Shown here: piece by piece, positions 23,470 through 35,843 of the stretch | Layout of the letters: each line of letters begins with the position of its first letter | Position numbering within the stretch: position 1 is the first letter of the stretch | Assembly: GCF_009982895.1 (NCBI RefSeq) | Contig: NZ_WXZL01000008.1 | Coordinates: 124,001-188,000, forward strand | Direction: 5' to 3' | DNA from: Deinococcus alpinitundrae | GTDB taxonomy: Bacteria; Deinococcota; Deinococci; Deinococcales; Deinococcaceae | DNA length: 64,000 nt | The notes under the pieces: generated by a model | The model's input: only the letters and a program-made list of their open reading frames with translations | Databases searched by the model: none | What the model was told of the DNA's origin: nothing | Position numbers and translations under genes: made by a program

Positions 23470-25196
23470 AACGCACCGCCTACCTTGCCGACCTGACTTC
23501 CGCCCACCTCGACCAGACGGTCACCGTGCAGGGCTGGGTCGCCCGCCGCCGCGACCTCGGCAAGCTGATCTTCATCGACCTGCGTGACCGCAGCGGCACC
23601 CTGCAGATTCAAATCGAGCCGGAATCGCCCGCGTTTGCCGAGGCTGACCGGATGCGTGGCGAATCGGTCGCCGAGTTCACCGGTATGCTGCGCCTGCGCC
23701 CCGAGAACCAGCGCAAGGCGGGCAGCGGCGCGTATGAGCTGATCGCCGACCGAGCGACGCTGCTCAGCCTCGCCGTCACGCCACCGTTCGAACTGAGTAA
23801 GGGGCGCGAGGTCGCCGAGGACATCCGCCTCAAGTACCGCTACCTTGATCTGCGCCGCCCCGAGATGTTCGAGAAGCTGAAAATGCGCTCACAGGTCTCG
23901 GCGGCCATCACCGCCTTTCTCACCGCCGAGGGTTTTCTCAACGTGGAAACGCCGCTGCTGACCCGCTCTACCCCCGAGGGCGCGCGCGACTTCCTGGTGC
24001 CCTCGCGCCAGACGCCCGGCGAGTTCTACGCCCTGCCGCAAAGTCCGCAACTCTTCAAGCAACTGCTGATGATTGCTGGGGTGGACCGCTACTTCCAGCT
24101 GGCCCGCTGCTTTCGTGACGAGGACCTGCGCGCCGACCGCCAGCCGGACTTCACCCAGCTCGACATCGAGATGAGCTTCGTCGAGCAAGACGACATTCTG
24201 GACGTCAGTGAGCGGCTGCTGCGCCACCTGTTCAAGACGGTGCTGAACGAGGAACTGCCCGATCCCTTCCCGCGCCTGACCTATCAGCAGGCCATGAACA
24301 CCTACGGCTCCGATAAGCCCGATCTGCGCTTCGGGCTGCCGCTCGTCGAGGTCACCGAACTGTTCCGGGGCGGGGCGTTCACCGCCTTCGCCTCGGCCCC
24401 GAGCGTCAAGGTACTGGCGACCAGTGAGCTGACCCGCAAACAGATCGACGAGCTGGAACGCGTCGCCAAACAAAACGGCGCGGGTGGCCTGGCCTGGCTG
24501 CGCCGTGAGGGCGAGGGCTTTTCCGGCGGCATCAGCAAGTTCGTGGGCGACATGGCCACCGAGCTGATCACCCGAACCGGGGTGAAGGAAGGCGGCACGC
24601 TGCTGCTGGCGGCGGGCGAATGGAAGAAGGCCGTGACGGCGCTGGGAGCCGTGCGCAATGCCCTGCGGGATCTGCTGTCACTCGCCACCGAGGGGTTTCA
24701 GGTCGCCTGGATCACCGACTTTCCGCAGCTCAATTACGATGAGGACAGCGGCACCTGGACCTACATGCACCACCCCTTCACCGCACCGCATCCCAATGAC
24801 CTGGCACTGTTCGGCACCGAGCGCCAGCACGAGATTCGCGCCCAGGCGTATGACCTGGTGCTCAACGGCTTCGAGATCGGCGGTGGCTCGGTGCGCATCC
24901 ACGACCCGGCGGTGCAGCAGCAGATGTTCGGGGCCATCGGCTTCACGCCTGAGGCGGCCAGTGAACAGTTCGGCTTCTTTCTCGATGCGCTTTCCTTCGG
25001 CACGCCCCCGCACGGCGGCATCGCCTGGGGCTTTGACCGCCTGATGATGGTCATGAGTGGGGCTGCCAGCATCCGCGAGGTGATCGCCTTTCCCAAGAAC
25101 AACCGCGGCAGCGACCTGATGGCCCAGGCGCCCTCGGCAGCGAGTGGAGCGCAGCTGGCCGAGCTGGGCCTGCAGGTTGAAGTCGGGTCGGAGTAA
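23466..25196 (+). CDS. aspS: Aspartyl-tRNA synthetase, bacterial type
   Basis: Charges tRNA-Asp. The 576-residue length and the GAD insertion domain (about residues 290-400) mark the bacterial form rather than the short archaeal-type second AspRS known in Deinococcus and Thermus. Seen: N-terminal OB fold ([24 protein letters not shown]), motif 2 [20 protein letters not shown], and motif 3 [12 protein letters not shown]. It is coupled to hisS by an ATGA overlap. GluQ-RS upstream acts on the same tRNA, but the genes are far apart. Confidence 0.96.
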   Translation: MKRTAYLADLTSAHLDQTVTVQGWVARRRDLGKLIFIDLRDRSGTLQIQIEPESPAFAEADRMRGESVAEFTGMLRLRPENQRKAGSGAYELIADRATLLSLAVTPPFELSKGREVAEDIRLKYRYLDLRRPEMFEKLKMRSQVSAAITAFLTAEGFLNVETPLLTRSTPEGARDFLVPSRQTPGEFYALPQSPQLFKQLLMIAGVDRYFQLARCFRDEDLRADRQPDFTQLDIEMSFVEQDDILDVSERLLRHLFKTVLNEELPDPFPRLTYQQAMNTYGSDKPDLRFGLPLVEVTELFRGGAFTAFASAPSVKVLATSELTRKQIDELERVAKQNGAGGLAWLRREGEGFSGGISKFVGDMATELITRTGVKEGGTLLLAAGEWKKAVTALGAVRNALRDLLSLATEGFQVAWITDFPQLNYDEDSGTWTYMHHPFTAPHPNDLALFGTERQHEIRAQAYDLVLNGFEIGGGSVRIHDPAVQQQMFGAIGFTPEAASEQFGFFLDALSFGTPPHGGIAWGFDRLMMVMSGAASIREVIAFPKNNRGSDLMAQAPSAASGAQLAELGLQVEVGSE

Positions 25197-25251
25197 GCGC
25201 CGCCAGACAGCGGCACAATTTCGGGCCGGGCAGATGCTTTAAACTCGCCGG

Positions 25252-26319
25252 ATGTCACCCGTTTCTGAATCCGCCGTCCTCCAGGCGACCCGCTCGGCCA
25301 TGCAGCACGCCGGTGTGGACGCTTTGTGGATCAGTCAGCCCGCCAATATTCGCTACCTCAGCGGGTTTTCCAGCCCCGAAGATGCCAAGCTGCTGCTCAC
25401 GCCTGAAGCCGCACTGCTCTACACCGACAGCCGCTACGCCCTTCAGGCGGCCCAGGAAGTGGTCACCGAGGTGCACATCGCCCGCTCGCCCGCCACCCTG
25501 GAGCACGCCGCCGGGCGGGTCCGGGGCCTCAAGGTCGGCTTCGAGGCCGAGCACCTCACTGTCGCAGGCTTAGATGATCTCAAGCAGTCCTGGCAGGCCG
25601 AACTCATCCCGCTGCGGCAACTCATCGAGATGCAGCGGCTGGTCAAGTCCGACGATGAGATTGTCCTGATCCGCCGGGCACAGGCCATCGCCGATGCGGC
25701 CTACGCCGAGGTGCAGCCACAGATCGTGGCCGGGGCACGCGAGAGCGATCTGGCGCTGGCCCTGGAACTGGCCATGCGCCGCTTAGGCGCAGACGGCCCG
25801 AGCTTCGAGACCATCGTCGCCAGCGGTGAACGCGGGGCGCTGCCGCATGGCCGGGCCAGCGACAAGCAGCTGGCGGTGGGCGAACTGGTCACCCTGGATT
25901 TCGGTGCGCTGCTCGGCGGTTACCACTCCGACATGACCCGCACCGTACCGGTCGGCGACGTCGGTCCAGAGTTGCGCCGCCTCTACATGGCCGTCCTCGA
26001 CGCCGAGGAGCAGGCCATCGCCGCTGTCAGGCCGGGCGTGCGCGCTGCCGACCTTGACGCCCTGGCCCGTACGGTGCTGGCCGGACACGGGCTGGCCGAC
26101 GCCTTCACCCATTCGCTGGGGCACGGTGTGGGTCTGGACATCCACGAGGGACCGGGCCTGCGCGCCGCGTCGGACGAGGTGCTGCGCCCCGGCATGACCA
26201 TTACCATCGAGCCGGGTGTCTACCTGCCGGGTGTGGGCGGTGTGCGCATTGAGGATCTGCTGCTGCTGACCGAGAGCAGCCACGAAGTGCTGTCGCAGAG
26301 TCCCAGGGTGCGGCTGTGA
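25252..26319 (+). CDS. M24 family Xaa-Pro aminopeptidase
   Basis: A 355-residue pita-bread-fold metallopeptidase that removes the residue before Pro. The five metal ligands can be read as Asp in LDFGALLGG, Asp in HSDMTRT, His in [14 protein letters not shown], Glu in TIEPGVY and Glu in RIEDLLLL. The N-terminal creatinase-like domain covers residues ~1-125. ATG 25252 follows TAAACT plus 6 bases (leaderless). Its stop overlaps the GTG start of the next gene (GTGA). Confidence 0.93.
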   Translation: MSPVSESAVLQATRSAMQHAGVDALWISQPANIRYLSGFSSPEDAKLLLTPEAALLYTDSRYALQAAQEVVTEVHIARSPATLEHAAGRVRGLKVGFEAEHLTVAGLDDLKQSWQAELIPLRQLIEMQRLVKSDDEIVLIRRAQAIADAAYAEVQPQIVAGARESDLALALELAMRRLGADGPSFETIVASGERGALPHGRASDKQLAVGELVTLDFGALLGGYHSDMTRTVPVGDVGPELRRLYMAVLDAEEQAIAAVRPGVRAADLDALARTVLAGHGLADAFTHSLGHGVGLDIHEGPGLRAASDEVLRPGMTITIEPGVYLPGVGGVRIEDLLLLTESSHEVLSQSPRVRL

Positions 26320-26645
26320 ACTGGTCAGGCCTGCTGCTCGCGTCGCTACTGCTCTCCTCTACTGCCACTGCCGTGAGCGGTCAGGCGGTGTATTACGGCG
26401 GTAAATACAACCCGCACACCCGCCTGACCGCCGCGCACCGCACCCTGCCGTTCGGGAGCTGGGTGCGTGTGACGCTGCCCAGCGGTCACAGTGTGGACGT
26501 GTTGATCAACGACCGGGGACCGTTCGGCAATTCGCGGCGCATCATCGATCTCTCGCGGACAGCAGCGGCCCGGCTAGGCATTCTGGGACGCGGCGTGGCC
26601 GAGGTGGACGTGCGGGTGCTTAGGTACGGTTCAGGGCGGCGCTGA
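26316..26645 (+). CDS. RlpA-like double-psi beta-barrel protein, exported
   Basis: A 109-residue protein with a signal peptide (hydrophobic residues 5-19, likely cut after SGQA or ATA) and a complete small DPBB domain: [26 protein letters not shown], then [19 protein letters not shown] with the conserved Asp-Arg-Gly-Pro. This is the RlpA family that acts on peptidoglycan glycan strands. There is no SPOR domain. GTG 26316 overlaps the upstream peptidase stop; its 3' end overlaps the convergent mntH by 15 bases. Confidence 0.85.
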   Translation: MNWSGLLLASLLLSSTATAVSGQAVYYGGKYNPHTRLTAAHRTLPFGSWVRVTLPSGHSVDVLINDRGPFGNSRRIIDLSRTAAARLGILGRGVAEVDVRVLRYGSGRR

Positions 26646-28004
26646 CAGGGCCGAGCGAACCTGATCTTGCCGTGATCCGGCGGGCGGAAAGAAGATCTGC
26701 TCCAGCAAAAAGACGTTCAGGCCGATGATCAGGGCGGTAATAAACCAGCCGACCCACTTCCAGAACGGGTTGACGGTGAATTCTCCCATCTTGCGCCGAT
26801 CGGTCACGAACAACATCAGCGGCACCACCGCGAACGAGAGCTGCATCGAGAGCACGACCTGCGAGAAGATTAGCAAGCTGCCCGTGCCTTTCTCGCCGTA
26901 GAGCAGCACCACGATGACGGTCGGGATAATGGCGATCAAGCGGGTGACTAGCCGCCGTACCCAGGGCTTGAGCTTGATGTTGACGAACCCCTCCATCACG
27001 ATCTGCCCGGTCAGGGTGCCGGTCAGGGTGCTGTTTTGTCCCGAAGCCAGCAGCGCCACCGCGAACAGAATGCTGGCCGCACCCGCGCCCAGCATCGGCG
27101 AGAGCAGTTTGTAAGCGTCCTGAATCTCGGCAACGTTGGTGCGCCCGGCGTAATGAAAGGCGGCGGCGGCCAGAATCAGGATTGAGGCGTTGATAAAGAA
27201 AGCCAGGGTCAGCGCGATGCTCGAATCCCAGGTGGCGAACTTGATGGCCTCGCGCTTGCCTTCCGGGGTTTTGCGGTAGCCGCGAGTGTTGACGATGGCC
27301 GAGTGCAGATACAGGTTGTGCGGCATCACCGTCGCGCCCAGAATGCCGATGCCGACGTACAAGACGGCGGGGTCGAGCAGTTACCTCGACGGCACTAGAC
27401 CGCCCAGCAGCGGCGCAAGCTCGGGCTTTGAGAAGATCATCTCGAACAAAAAGGCCACGGCGATGGTAGCGATCAGCGTGATGACCAGCGCCTCAATGTA
27501 CTTGAAACCCTTGTTTTGGAGTAGCAGGATCAGCAGCACGTCGGCCACTGTCAGGCACACTCCGATGATCAGCGGCAAGCCGAACAGCAGGTTCAGGGCG
27601 ATGGCGGTACCAATCACCTCAGCCAGATCGGTGGCGATGATGGCCACCTCGGCCGAGAGCCACAGCAGAATTCCGGTGGGTTTGCTGAAATGGTCGCGGC
27701 AAGCCTGCGCCAGATCGCGTCCGGTGGCAATGCCCAGACGGGCTGAAAGGGCCTGCAGATAGATGGCCATCAACGAGGAGATCAGCACCATGCTCAGCAG
27801 GGTGTAGCCGTAGGCACTGCCGCCCGCGATGGATGTGGCCCAGTTGCCGGGGTCCATGTAGCCCACCGCCACCAGCGCACCGGGTCCCAGGAAAGCCATA
27901 AAGCGTTTCCAGGCAGGTTGGCTGTAATTCACTTCGATGCGCGTAACGTCGCTCAGCGATTCGTCCCGGCTCTCCTGTCGCCAGCCCATTTCCTCACGGC
28001 GCAC
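26631..28004 (-). pseudogene. mntH: Nramp Mn(II) transporter mntH, interrupted by an in-frame stop
   Basis: A proton-coupled divalent metal importer of the Nramp family. Both halves are in the same frame and together give ~457 residues: the first has the metal motif DPGN ([11 protein letters not shown], helix 1), the second MPHN ([13 protein letters not shown], helix 6). A TAA at 27381-27383 sits in the loop between helices 5 and 6 (after GGLVPSR; reading resumes [12 protein letters not shown]). One base change would restore it. The rest is well preserved, with no frameshift, so the loss is recent or a sequencing error. The start is probably GTG 28004. The promoter carries an intact DtxR/MntR-type operator (28054-28069). 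Confidence 0.85.
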
Positions 28005-28051
28005 GGTGCACCTGATTTTGGTCGGAATTTCTGGGAATCTTCATATCGGTG

Positions 28052-28081
28052 ATTTTAGGCTCACCTAAACATTGATTTCAA
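28052..28081 (-). promoter_or_regulatory. mntH promoter with DtxR/MntR-type operator
   Basis: On the minus strand, TTGAAA and TAAAAT are 18 bases apart. The perfect inverted repeat TTTAGG-N4-CCTAAA (28054-28069) covers the end of the spacer and the -10. The half-site matches the TTAGG type bound by metal-sensing DtxR-family regulators, which in D. radiodurans are known to repress an Nramp gene. Confidence 0.8.
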
Positions 28082-28219
28082 GGGGCGGGATGTGAGAGTT
28101 GAGGAGGGACTTTGAACGAAATTTATATATATTCGGAGGTGGGTTGTCGGGGGCGCTTCCCTGGGGGCATATTTACGATAGAATCTTGCAGGCATCATCA
28201 CCTCAGGAGGAAGTACCAC

Positions 28220-28672
28220 ATGACCGAAACCGCATTACTCACGCTGGAAACCATCGCCAAGTACCTGAAAGAGCGCGAGGTTCAGCTGGATATGGAAGAA
28301 AACAACGGCCAGCGTTTCATCCGCATGGGCTGGCGCTTTGAGATGGGCGACGCCGCCGTGCTGGTAAGCGTCAACGACGGCCCCAACAACACCTCGCGCC
28401 TGGAAGTCACCTGCGTGACCCAGAAGACCTACGTCGAGCGCAAGCAGGAAGTTATGGGCGTGCTCAACGAGCGCAACCGTGAGCGTGCCTTCGCGCGCAG
28501 CATCGACAACGACGGCAACGTCTGGCTCGAATACGTCGGCTTTTACCCCACCCTCACCGAGATGCCCCAGGAAACCTTCGACACCCTCTTCGGCGGCGTG
28601 CTGATGCATTTCCAAGATGACTACGCGTTCCTGGAAGGCGTCCAGATCACCCAGCCGCAGCCGCAGGCCTGA
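28220..28672 (+). CDS. YbjN-domain protein
   Basis: A 150-residue soluble protein with the alpha-beta YbjN / type III chaperone-like fold: an N-terminal helix ([17 protein letters not shown]), a beta sheet region ([33 protein letters not shown]) and a C-terminal helix ([23 protein letters not shown]). D. radiodurans has a YbjN homologue (DR1245) reported as a partner of the single-strand binding protein DdrB; whether this is its orthologue is inference. ATG 28220 has a strong AGGAGGA site. The upstream region 28082-28219 has a TAGAAT box near 28183 and a TATATATTC motif. A perfect terminator follows. Confidence 0.8.
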   Translation: MTETALLTLETIAKYLKEREVQLDMEENNGQRFIRMGWRFEMGDAAVLVSVNDGPNNTSRLEVTCVTQKTYVERKQEVMGVLNERNRERAFARSIDNDGNVWLEYVGFYPTLTEMPQETFDTLFGGVLMHFQDDYAFLEGVQITQPQPQA

Positions 28673-28683
28673 GACAAGACTGT

Positions 28684-28707
28684 ACCGGGCAAGTGTGCCC
28701 GGTTTTT
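28684..28707 (+). terminator. Intrinsic terminator after the YbjN gene
   Basis: ACCGGGCA and TGCCCGGT form a perfect 8-bp stem with a 4-base loop, followed by a run of T, 11 bases after the stop codon. Confidence 0.9.
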
Positions 28708-28802
28708 CATATCTCAATTTGTGAAAAAGAGTTTTTACATATTCGTTTGTGAAATTAAGTTCGAATGTGAGGCAGGGAGCGACATTGTCTATACTCTGCG
28801 GC

Positions 28803-30130
<1,328 letters not shown>

Positions 30131-30134
<4 letters not shown>

Positions 30135-31753
30135 ACCCGCCCCCGGAACCCGAGTTGGTGGCCCGGGACTGGACCATGAAGTTGGTCGGGCAGCCGAGCG
30201 TCACCAACTCGCCGGGCGAGGCGGCTTTCGGACCGTGGCTACGCGGCGAACTCCAGGCGCGGCCCGCCTTTGCGGAGCAACCGCAGCAGGTCTGGCTGGA
30301 GCCGACCCTGCACGACGCGGGCCGGACGCGGGCCTCGGTGTGCGCCCTGGCGCGCGGCAGCGGGTCCAGCACCGTACTGCTGACCGGGCACTACGACGTG
30401 GTAGGTGTGACCAACTACGGCGACCTCGCGGCCCAGGCGTTCTCGCCCGGCGAACTGGCGACCCGGCTGGCTGCCTCGCTCTCGCCGGAGCACGACGGCC
30501 CGCTGCTGGCCGATCTGGAGAGCGGGAACTTCATGTTTGGACGCGGCAGCCTCGACATGAAAAGCGGGCTGGCGGCGGGTCTGGCGGTGCTGGAAGCCTG
30601 GACGGCTTCGGGAAATGCGGGCAACCTGCTGTTCGCGGCGGTGCCGGACGAGGAGGAGAACTCGCACGGCATGCGCTCGCTGGTACGTCAACTGCCGGAA
30701 ATCGAGCGCCGCTACGGCCTGGAAATCGTGGCCGCCGTCAGCCTCGACGCCGAGGTGGACCCGGCAGGCGACGGGCGCGGGCAGGCGGTGTTTCTGGGCA
30801 GCGTCGGCAAGGTGCTGCCCAGCATGCTGCTGCTGGGGAGACCCGCCCACGCCGGTGCGCCGTTCGACGGCCTGAGCGCGGCGCTGCTGCTCGCGGAGGT
30901 GATCCAGCGCGTCGAGCTGCATCCCGACTTCATCGATCCGCATCTCGCCGAGCCGGGACCCCCAGCGGCGCTGCTGCAACTCTCGGACCTCAAGGATCAG
31001 TACGACGTGACCACCCCTGAAGCACTGTGGTGCACCTTCAACGTGCTGCTGCGCGCGCGTACGCCCGAGGATGTGCTGGAGCAACTGCGCGGGGCCGTGC
31101 AGGCGGGGCTGGCCTCGGCCATGACCGAGCTGGAAGCGCGGGCACGGGCCAGCGGCATGCTCATGCAGGCGGCAGCCGTGCAGGTCCTGACCTACGCGCA
31201 GGTGCTGACGCTGGCCCAGGCCAGAGGCGGTCAGGCAGCACTGGACCGCCTCTCGGCACTGGCGGCAGCGGGGGCGGCGCTCGACACCCCGCGCCTGTGC
31301 CAGCAGCTCACCCTGGCCGCCGCCCGCGAGGCCAACCTGAGCGGGCCAGCGGCCATCCTCGGCTTCGGCTCGCTGCCGTATCCGGTGGCTCAGCTCGGTC
31401 AGGACGCCTCGTCGGCGGCCCTGAGAACAGCGGTGGAGCACGCCGTCACCGAGGTGGAAGCCCAGACCGGCGTCAGCGTCCGGCTGCGGCCCTTCTTTCC
31501 CGGCGTCTCGGACATGAGCTTTCTCGGCGGCGCGGCGGCGACGAACGTGCTGCGGGCCAATACCCCGGCCTGGGAAAGCCGCATGACCCTGGAAGAAAGC
31601 CCCCTGCCCACCCTGCGCGTGCCGGTCGTCAACGCCGGTCCCTGGGGTCGCGACTACCACCAGCGCGGCGAGCGGGTGTTTGCGCCCTACACGTTCGGGG
31701 TCCTGCCGCAACTCGTCATGGCCATCGCGCGGGCACGGCTGGCACAGACCTGA
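30131..31753 (+). CDS. M20 family metallopeptidase, RocB-like
   Basis: A 540-residue zinc hydrolase of the M20/M25/M40 clan. The metal ligands are visible as His in LLTGHYDVV, Asp in [10 protein letters not shown], the catalytic Glu pair in [13 protein letters not shown] and Asp in VSLDAEVD. The length exceeds ordinary M20 enzymes (~400) and agrees with the RocB-type branch linked to arginine use. The substrate is not known. TTG 30131 overlaps the asnS stop (TTGA), so the two are translationally coupled. A 13-bp hairpin follows the stop. Confidence 0.82.
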
Positions 31754-31774
31754 GACGAATTCCAGTCAATGAGA

Positions 31775-31807
31775 CCGCGGCGAATCCCATCTCAGGATTC
31801 GCCGCGG
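31775..31807. terminator. Hairpin between convergent genes
   Basis: CCGCGGCGAATCC and GGATTCGCCGCGG form a perfect 13-bp stem with a 7-base loop. It lies 21 bases after the M20 stop and 23 bases after the stop of the small minus-strand gene, so it could serve both. There is no T run. Confidence 0.75.
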
Positions 31808-31830
31808 CTGGTTTGGAAGGGGGCAGCCGC

Positions 31831-32004
31831 TCACGCGGCGGCGGGGCGGGGCTGACGGTGCATCAGGCGGTCGAGCAGGCGGCTGAGCCAGTGTCTGGAC
31901 ACCGACTGGGCACGGAGCTGACGGACGAGTCGGGCGCGGCTGGCGTCCTGGTGAAGCTGGCTGAGGCGGGCCTGGGCGGCCCAGTGGTCACTGTTCGAAA
32001 TCAT
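31831..32004 (-). CDS. 57-residue basic protein, function unknown
   Basis: The open frame gives a Trp-containing, Arg/Gln/Leu-rich protein starting MISNSDHWAAQARLSQL, with heptad-like spacing (ARLSQLHQ, RARLVRQLRAQ, RHWLSRLLDRLMHR) that predicts one or two amphipathic helices and a strongly positive charge. It ends 23 bases from a long perfect hairpin. AGGAG lies 13-17 bases upstream of the ATG, farther than ideal, with GAAGAG closer. It sits downstream of lysC on the same strand (135-base gap). No family recognised. The strict codon pattern (G/C in third positions) supports a real gene. Confidence 0.55.
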   Translation of the reverse strand: MISNSDHWAAQARLSQLHQDASRARLVRQLRAQSVSRHWLSRLLDRLMHRQPRPAAA

Positions 32005-32139
32005 GGCTCTTCACGCTCCTGTCAGCGGGTTGGAGAGCTCGCTGATAGAGTCATGTTGCGCGGCAACGGGGCCGGAGCGAATCGGCAGGCTGGCCCAGCG
32101 GCGGGGTGGGCCTTCTGGCTTAGTGGGTGGCTGACCGGC

Positions 32140-33579
<1,440 letters not shown>

Positions 33580-33659
33580 GGCGCTCAGTGTAGGGCGCGG
33601 CGGCCGCCTGCTCCGGCGGCGCGTCTAACCAGGCAGCTGGACGGGTTAAACTGGCGGCC

Positions 33660-35126
33660 ATGTCCAGATCCTGCTTGCCCCGGCGCGTGAGTGTTCTGCC
33701 TGCCCTGGTGACTTTGGCGCTGCTGCCGACTGCTGCCGCCGCCTCGTTCGCCGGGCAGGTTATCTATCAGGTGATGCCCGACCGCTTTTTCAACGGCGAC
33801 AAGACCAACGATGGTGCGAGTGATCCCGGCAATCCACGGGCCTGGCACGGCGGCGATCTGGCGGGCCTGGGCAGCAAACTCGGGTACCTGAACAAGCTGG
33901 GCGTCAGCGCGGTATGGCTCACTCCCATCTATCAGCAGCAGCCAGGACGCAGCTTCGACACTGACGGGTACCACGGCTACTGGCCCGCCGATTTTCGCCA
34001 AGTCGATTCGCATTTCGGCACCCAGGCCGAGTGGGCGGCGTTCGTCAAGGCGGCACACGCGGGCGGCCTGAAGGTGGTGCTCGACCAGGTTATCAACCAC
34101 TTCGGGTACACCGCTCCTGCCGTGGCGCAACACCCCGAGTGGTTTCACACCCAGGCCGACTGCGACGCTGCGAAGGACAAGGACGTGGTATGTCCGCTGG
34201 CGGGGCTGCCGGATCTGAAGCAGGAAACGCCCGCCGTGCGCGATTTTCTGTTCGGCAACGACGACGACTGGCGCAGTCAGGGGGTGGACGCCTACCGCTA
34301 CGACGCCATCAAGAATGTGCCCGACGACTTTCTGGGGGCGCTGCTGGCCCGCGACCGGGCAGCGGGCAGCTGGACGCTCGGGGAGTCTTACGGCGCGGAC
34401 GCCCTGACCGTCGGCCAGCAGCAGCGGCTCGGCTTCGACAGCCTGTTCGACTTTCAGCTGCAAGACGCCATGAAGGCCAGCATCATGGGCGGTAGCACGC
34501 TGGCGCGGGTCCGCAGCGCGCTGACTGAACTCGCCAAGGTGCCGCAGCCGGACGAGGTGGCGCTCTTTCTGGACAACCACGACTTGCCGCGCTTCGCCCA
34601 GGGCACCTTGTTCGAGGATCTGGGCCAGGCCCGCACCAAGTACGGATTGCGGGCGCTGATGACCCTGCGCGGCGTGCCGGTAATCTGGCAGGGCACCGAG
34701 ATCGCCATGCGCGGCGGGGCCGATCCCGACAACCGCCGCGACATGCGTTTCGAGTCGCAGTGGACGCCCGCCGAGCAGAGTGTGTTCGCGGTGGCGAGCA
34801 ACGCGGTCGGGGTGCGCCGGGCGTCCAAGGCCCTCTCGCTAGGCGACCAGACGCTGCTGGACGTCCCGGACAAGCTCTCGGACCAGCTGCTGTTATTCAT
34901 GCGCGAGGACAAGGCCAGCGGCCAGCGGGTGCTGGTCGCCTGGCACGGCGGCGAGGATCGGGCCAGCTACTCCCTGAAAAGTAGCCTACCCGCGCAGGCG
35001 CTCACGCGGGGTCTGTTTCTCGATCCCGGCGAGAGTATCAGCAGCGCCAAGCTGAGCGTCCGTGGCGGCTACCTGCATCTGAGTCTGCCGCCCAAGACGG
35101 CCATGGCCTTCGTGCTGAAGCCATGA
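33660..35126 (+). CDS. Secreted alpha-amylase-type glycosidase (GH13)
   Basis: A 488-residue exported enzyme that cleaves alpha-1,4-glucans. A signal peptide (basic SRSCLPRR, then a hydrophobic stretch to ~TAAAAS) precedes a GH13 barrel with the four usual regions: VLDQVINHFG, VDAYRYDAIKN (nucleophile Asp), LGESYG (acid/base Glu) and FLDNHDLPRF. The C-terminal ~85 residues form a beta domain. ATG 33660 follows TAAACT plus 7 bases. It overlaps the next gene by ATGA, so the two are co-translated. Confidence 0.92.
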   Translation: MSRSCLPRRVSVLPALVTLALLPTAAAASFAGQVIYQVMPDRFFNGDKTNDGASDPGNPRAWHGGDLAGLGSKLGYLNKLGVSAVWLTPIYQQQPGRSFDTDGYHGYWPADFRQVDSHFGTQAEWAAFVKAAHAGGLKVVLDQVINHFGYTAPAVAQHPEWFHTQADCDAAKDKDVVCPLAGLPDLKQETPAVRDFLFGNDDDWRSQGVDAYRYDAIKNVPDDFLGALLARDRAAGSWTLGESYGADALTVGQQQRLGFDSLFDFQLQDAMKASIMGGSTLARVRSALTELAKVPQPDEVALFLDNHDLPRFAQGTLFEDLGQARTKYGLRALMTLRGVPVIWQGTEIAMRGGADPDNRRDMRFESQWTPAEQSVFAVASNAVGVRRASKALSLGDQTLLDVPDKLSDQLLLFMREDKASGQRVLVAWHGGEDRASYSLKSSLPAQALTRGLFLDPGESISSAKLSVRGGYLHLSLPPKTAMAFVLKP

Positions 35127-35782
35127 TCCAGGCTGTTCTGTTCGACCGCGACGACACCCTCAGCGTGATGGACGCGGGCAAGTATCCGCTGGCGGCCGCC
35201 TGGGCGCAGCGGGAGTACGGCGTGGATGAGAAGAAGGTGCTGCGGGTGATGCAGCAGCACTGGCAGCGCGCCTTCGGCGAGTGGTGGGATCTGCGCACCC
35301 TCGACGACGAGCGGGCCTTCTGGGCCGAGTACGCGCGCGGTCTGGCAGCCGACCTCTCGCTGAGTGAAGCGCAGGGCGAGGCGTTCCTGACGCAGTTTCC
35401 GTATCAGGTATTCATGAAGGCGGCTCCCGGGGCACGGGAAGTGCTGGAAGCGCTGCGGACACGCGGCCTGAAAATCGGCGTGCTGAGCAACACCCTGCCG
35501 AACATCTGGCCCACCCTGGAGGCCATCGGCCTGGCCGGTCTGATCGACGTGGCGCTGAGCAGTTGCGCGCTGGGCATCCACAAGCCCGAGCTGGAGGTCT
35601 TCCGATTGGCGGCCCACGAGCTGGGCGTGGCCTGTGACGAGGTGCTGTTTCTGGACGACAAGCCGGAGAATGTGGTGGCGGCCAGGGCCGTGGGGATGCG
35701 CGCGGCGTTGGTGGACCTGAGCGGTGAGGCGGCGGGAGCATTGGCGGGGTTGTGGGAAGTGATAGGGTTGCTGGACGAGTAG
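35123..35782 (+). CDS. HAD-superfamily hydrolase (subclass IA)
   Basis: A 219-residue cytoplasmic phosphatase-like protein. Motif I is LFDRDDTLS with the two catalytic Asp, the helical cap covers ~15-100, motif II is the Ser in IGVLSNTLPN, motif III Lys is in LGIHKPELEVF and motif IV is FLDDKPENVVAA. The substrate is unknown. It is coupled to the amylase gene by a 4-base overlap; a role in dephosphorylating sugars from starch use would be speculation. Confidence 0.88.
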   Translation: MIQAVLFDRDDTLSVMDAGKYPLAAAWAQREYGVDEKKVLRVMQQHWQRAFGEWWDLRTLDDERAFWAEYARGLAADLSLSEAQGEAFLTQFPYQVFMKAAPGAREVLEALRTRGLKIGVLSNTLPNIWPTLEAIGLAGLIDVALSSCALGIHKPELEVFRLAAHELGVACDEVLFLDDKPENVVAARAVGMRAALVDLSGEAAGALAGLWEVIGLLDE

Positions 35783-35843
35783 AATCTGATTGTATATATT
35801 CAAAGTTGCTGCCTCTGGGGACGCGGCAAGCTAGCATAGGCAG

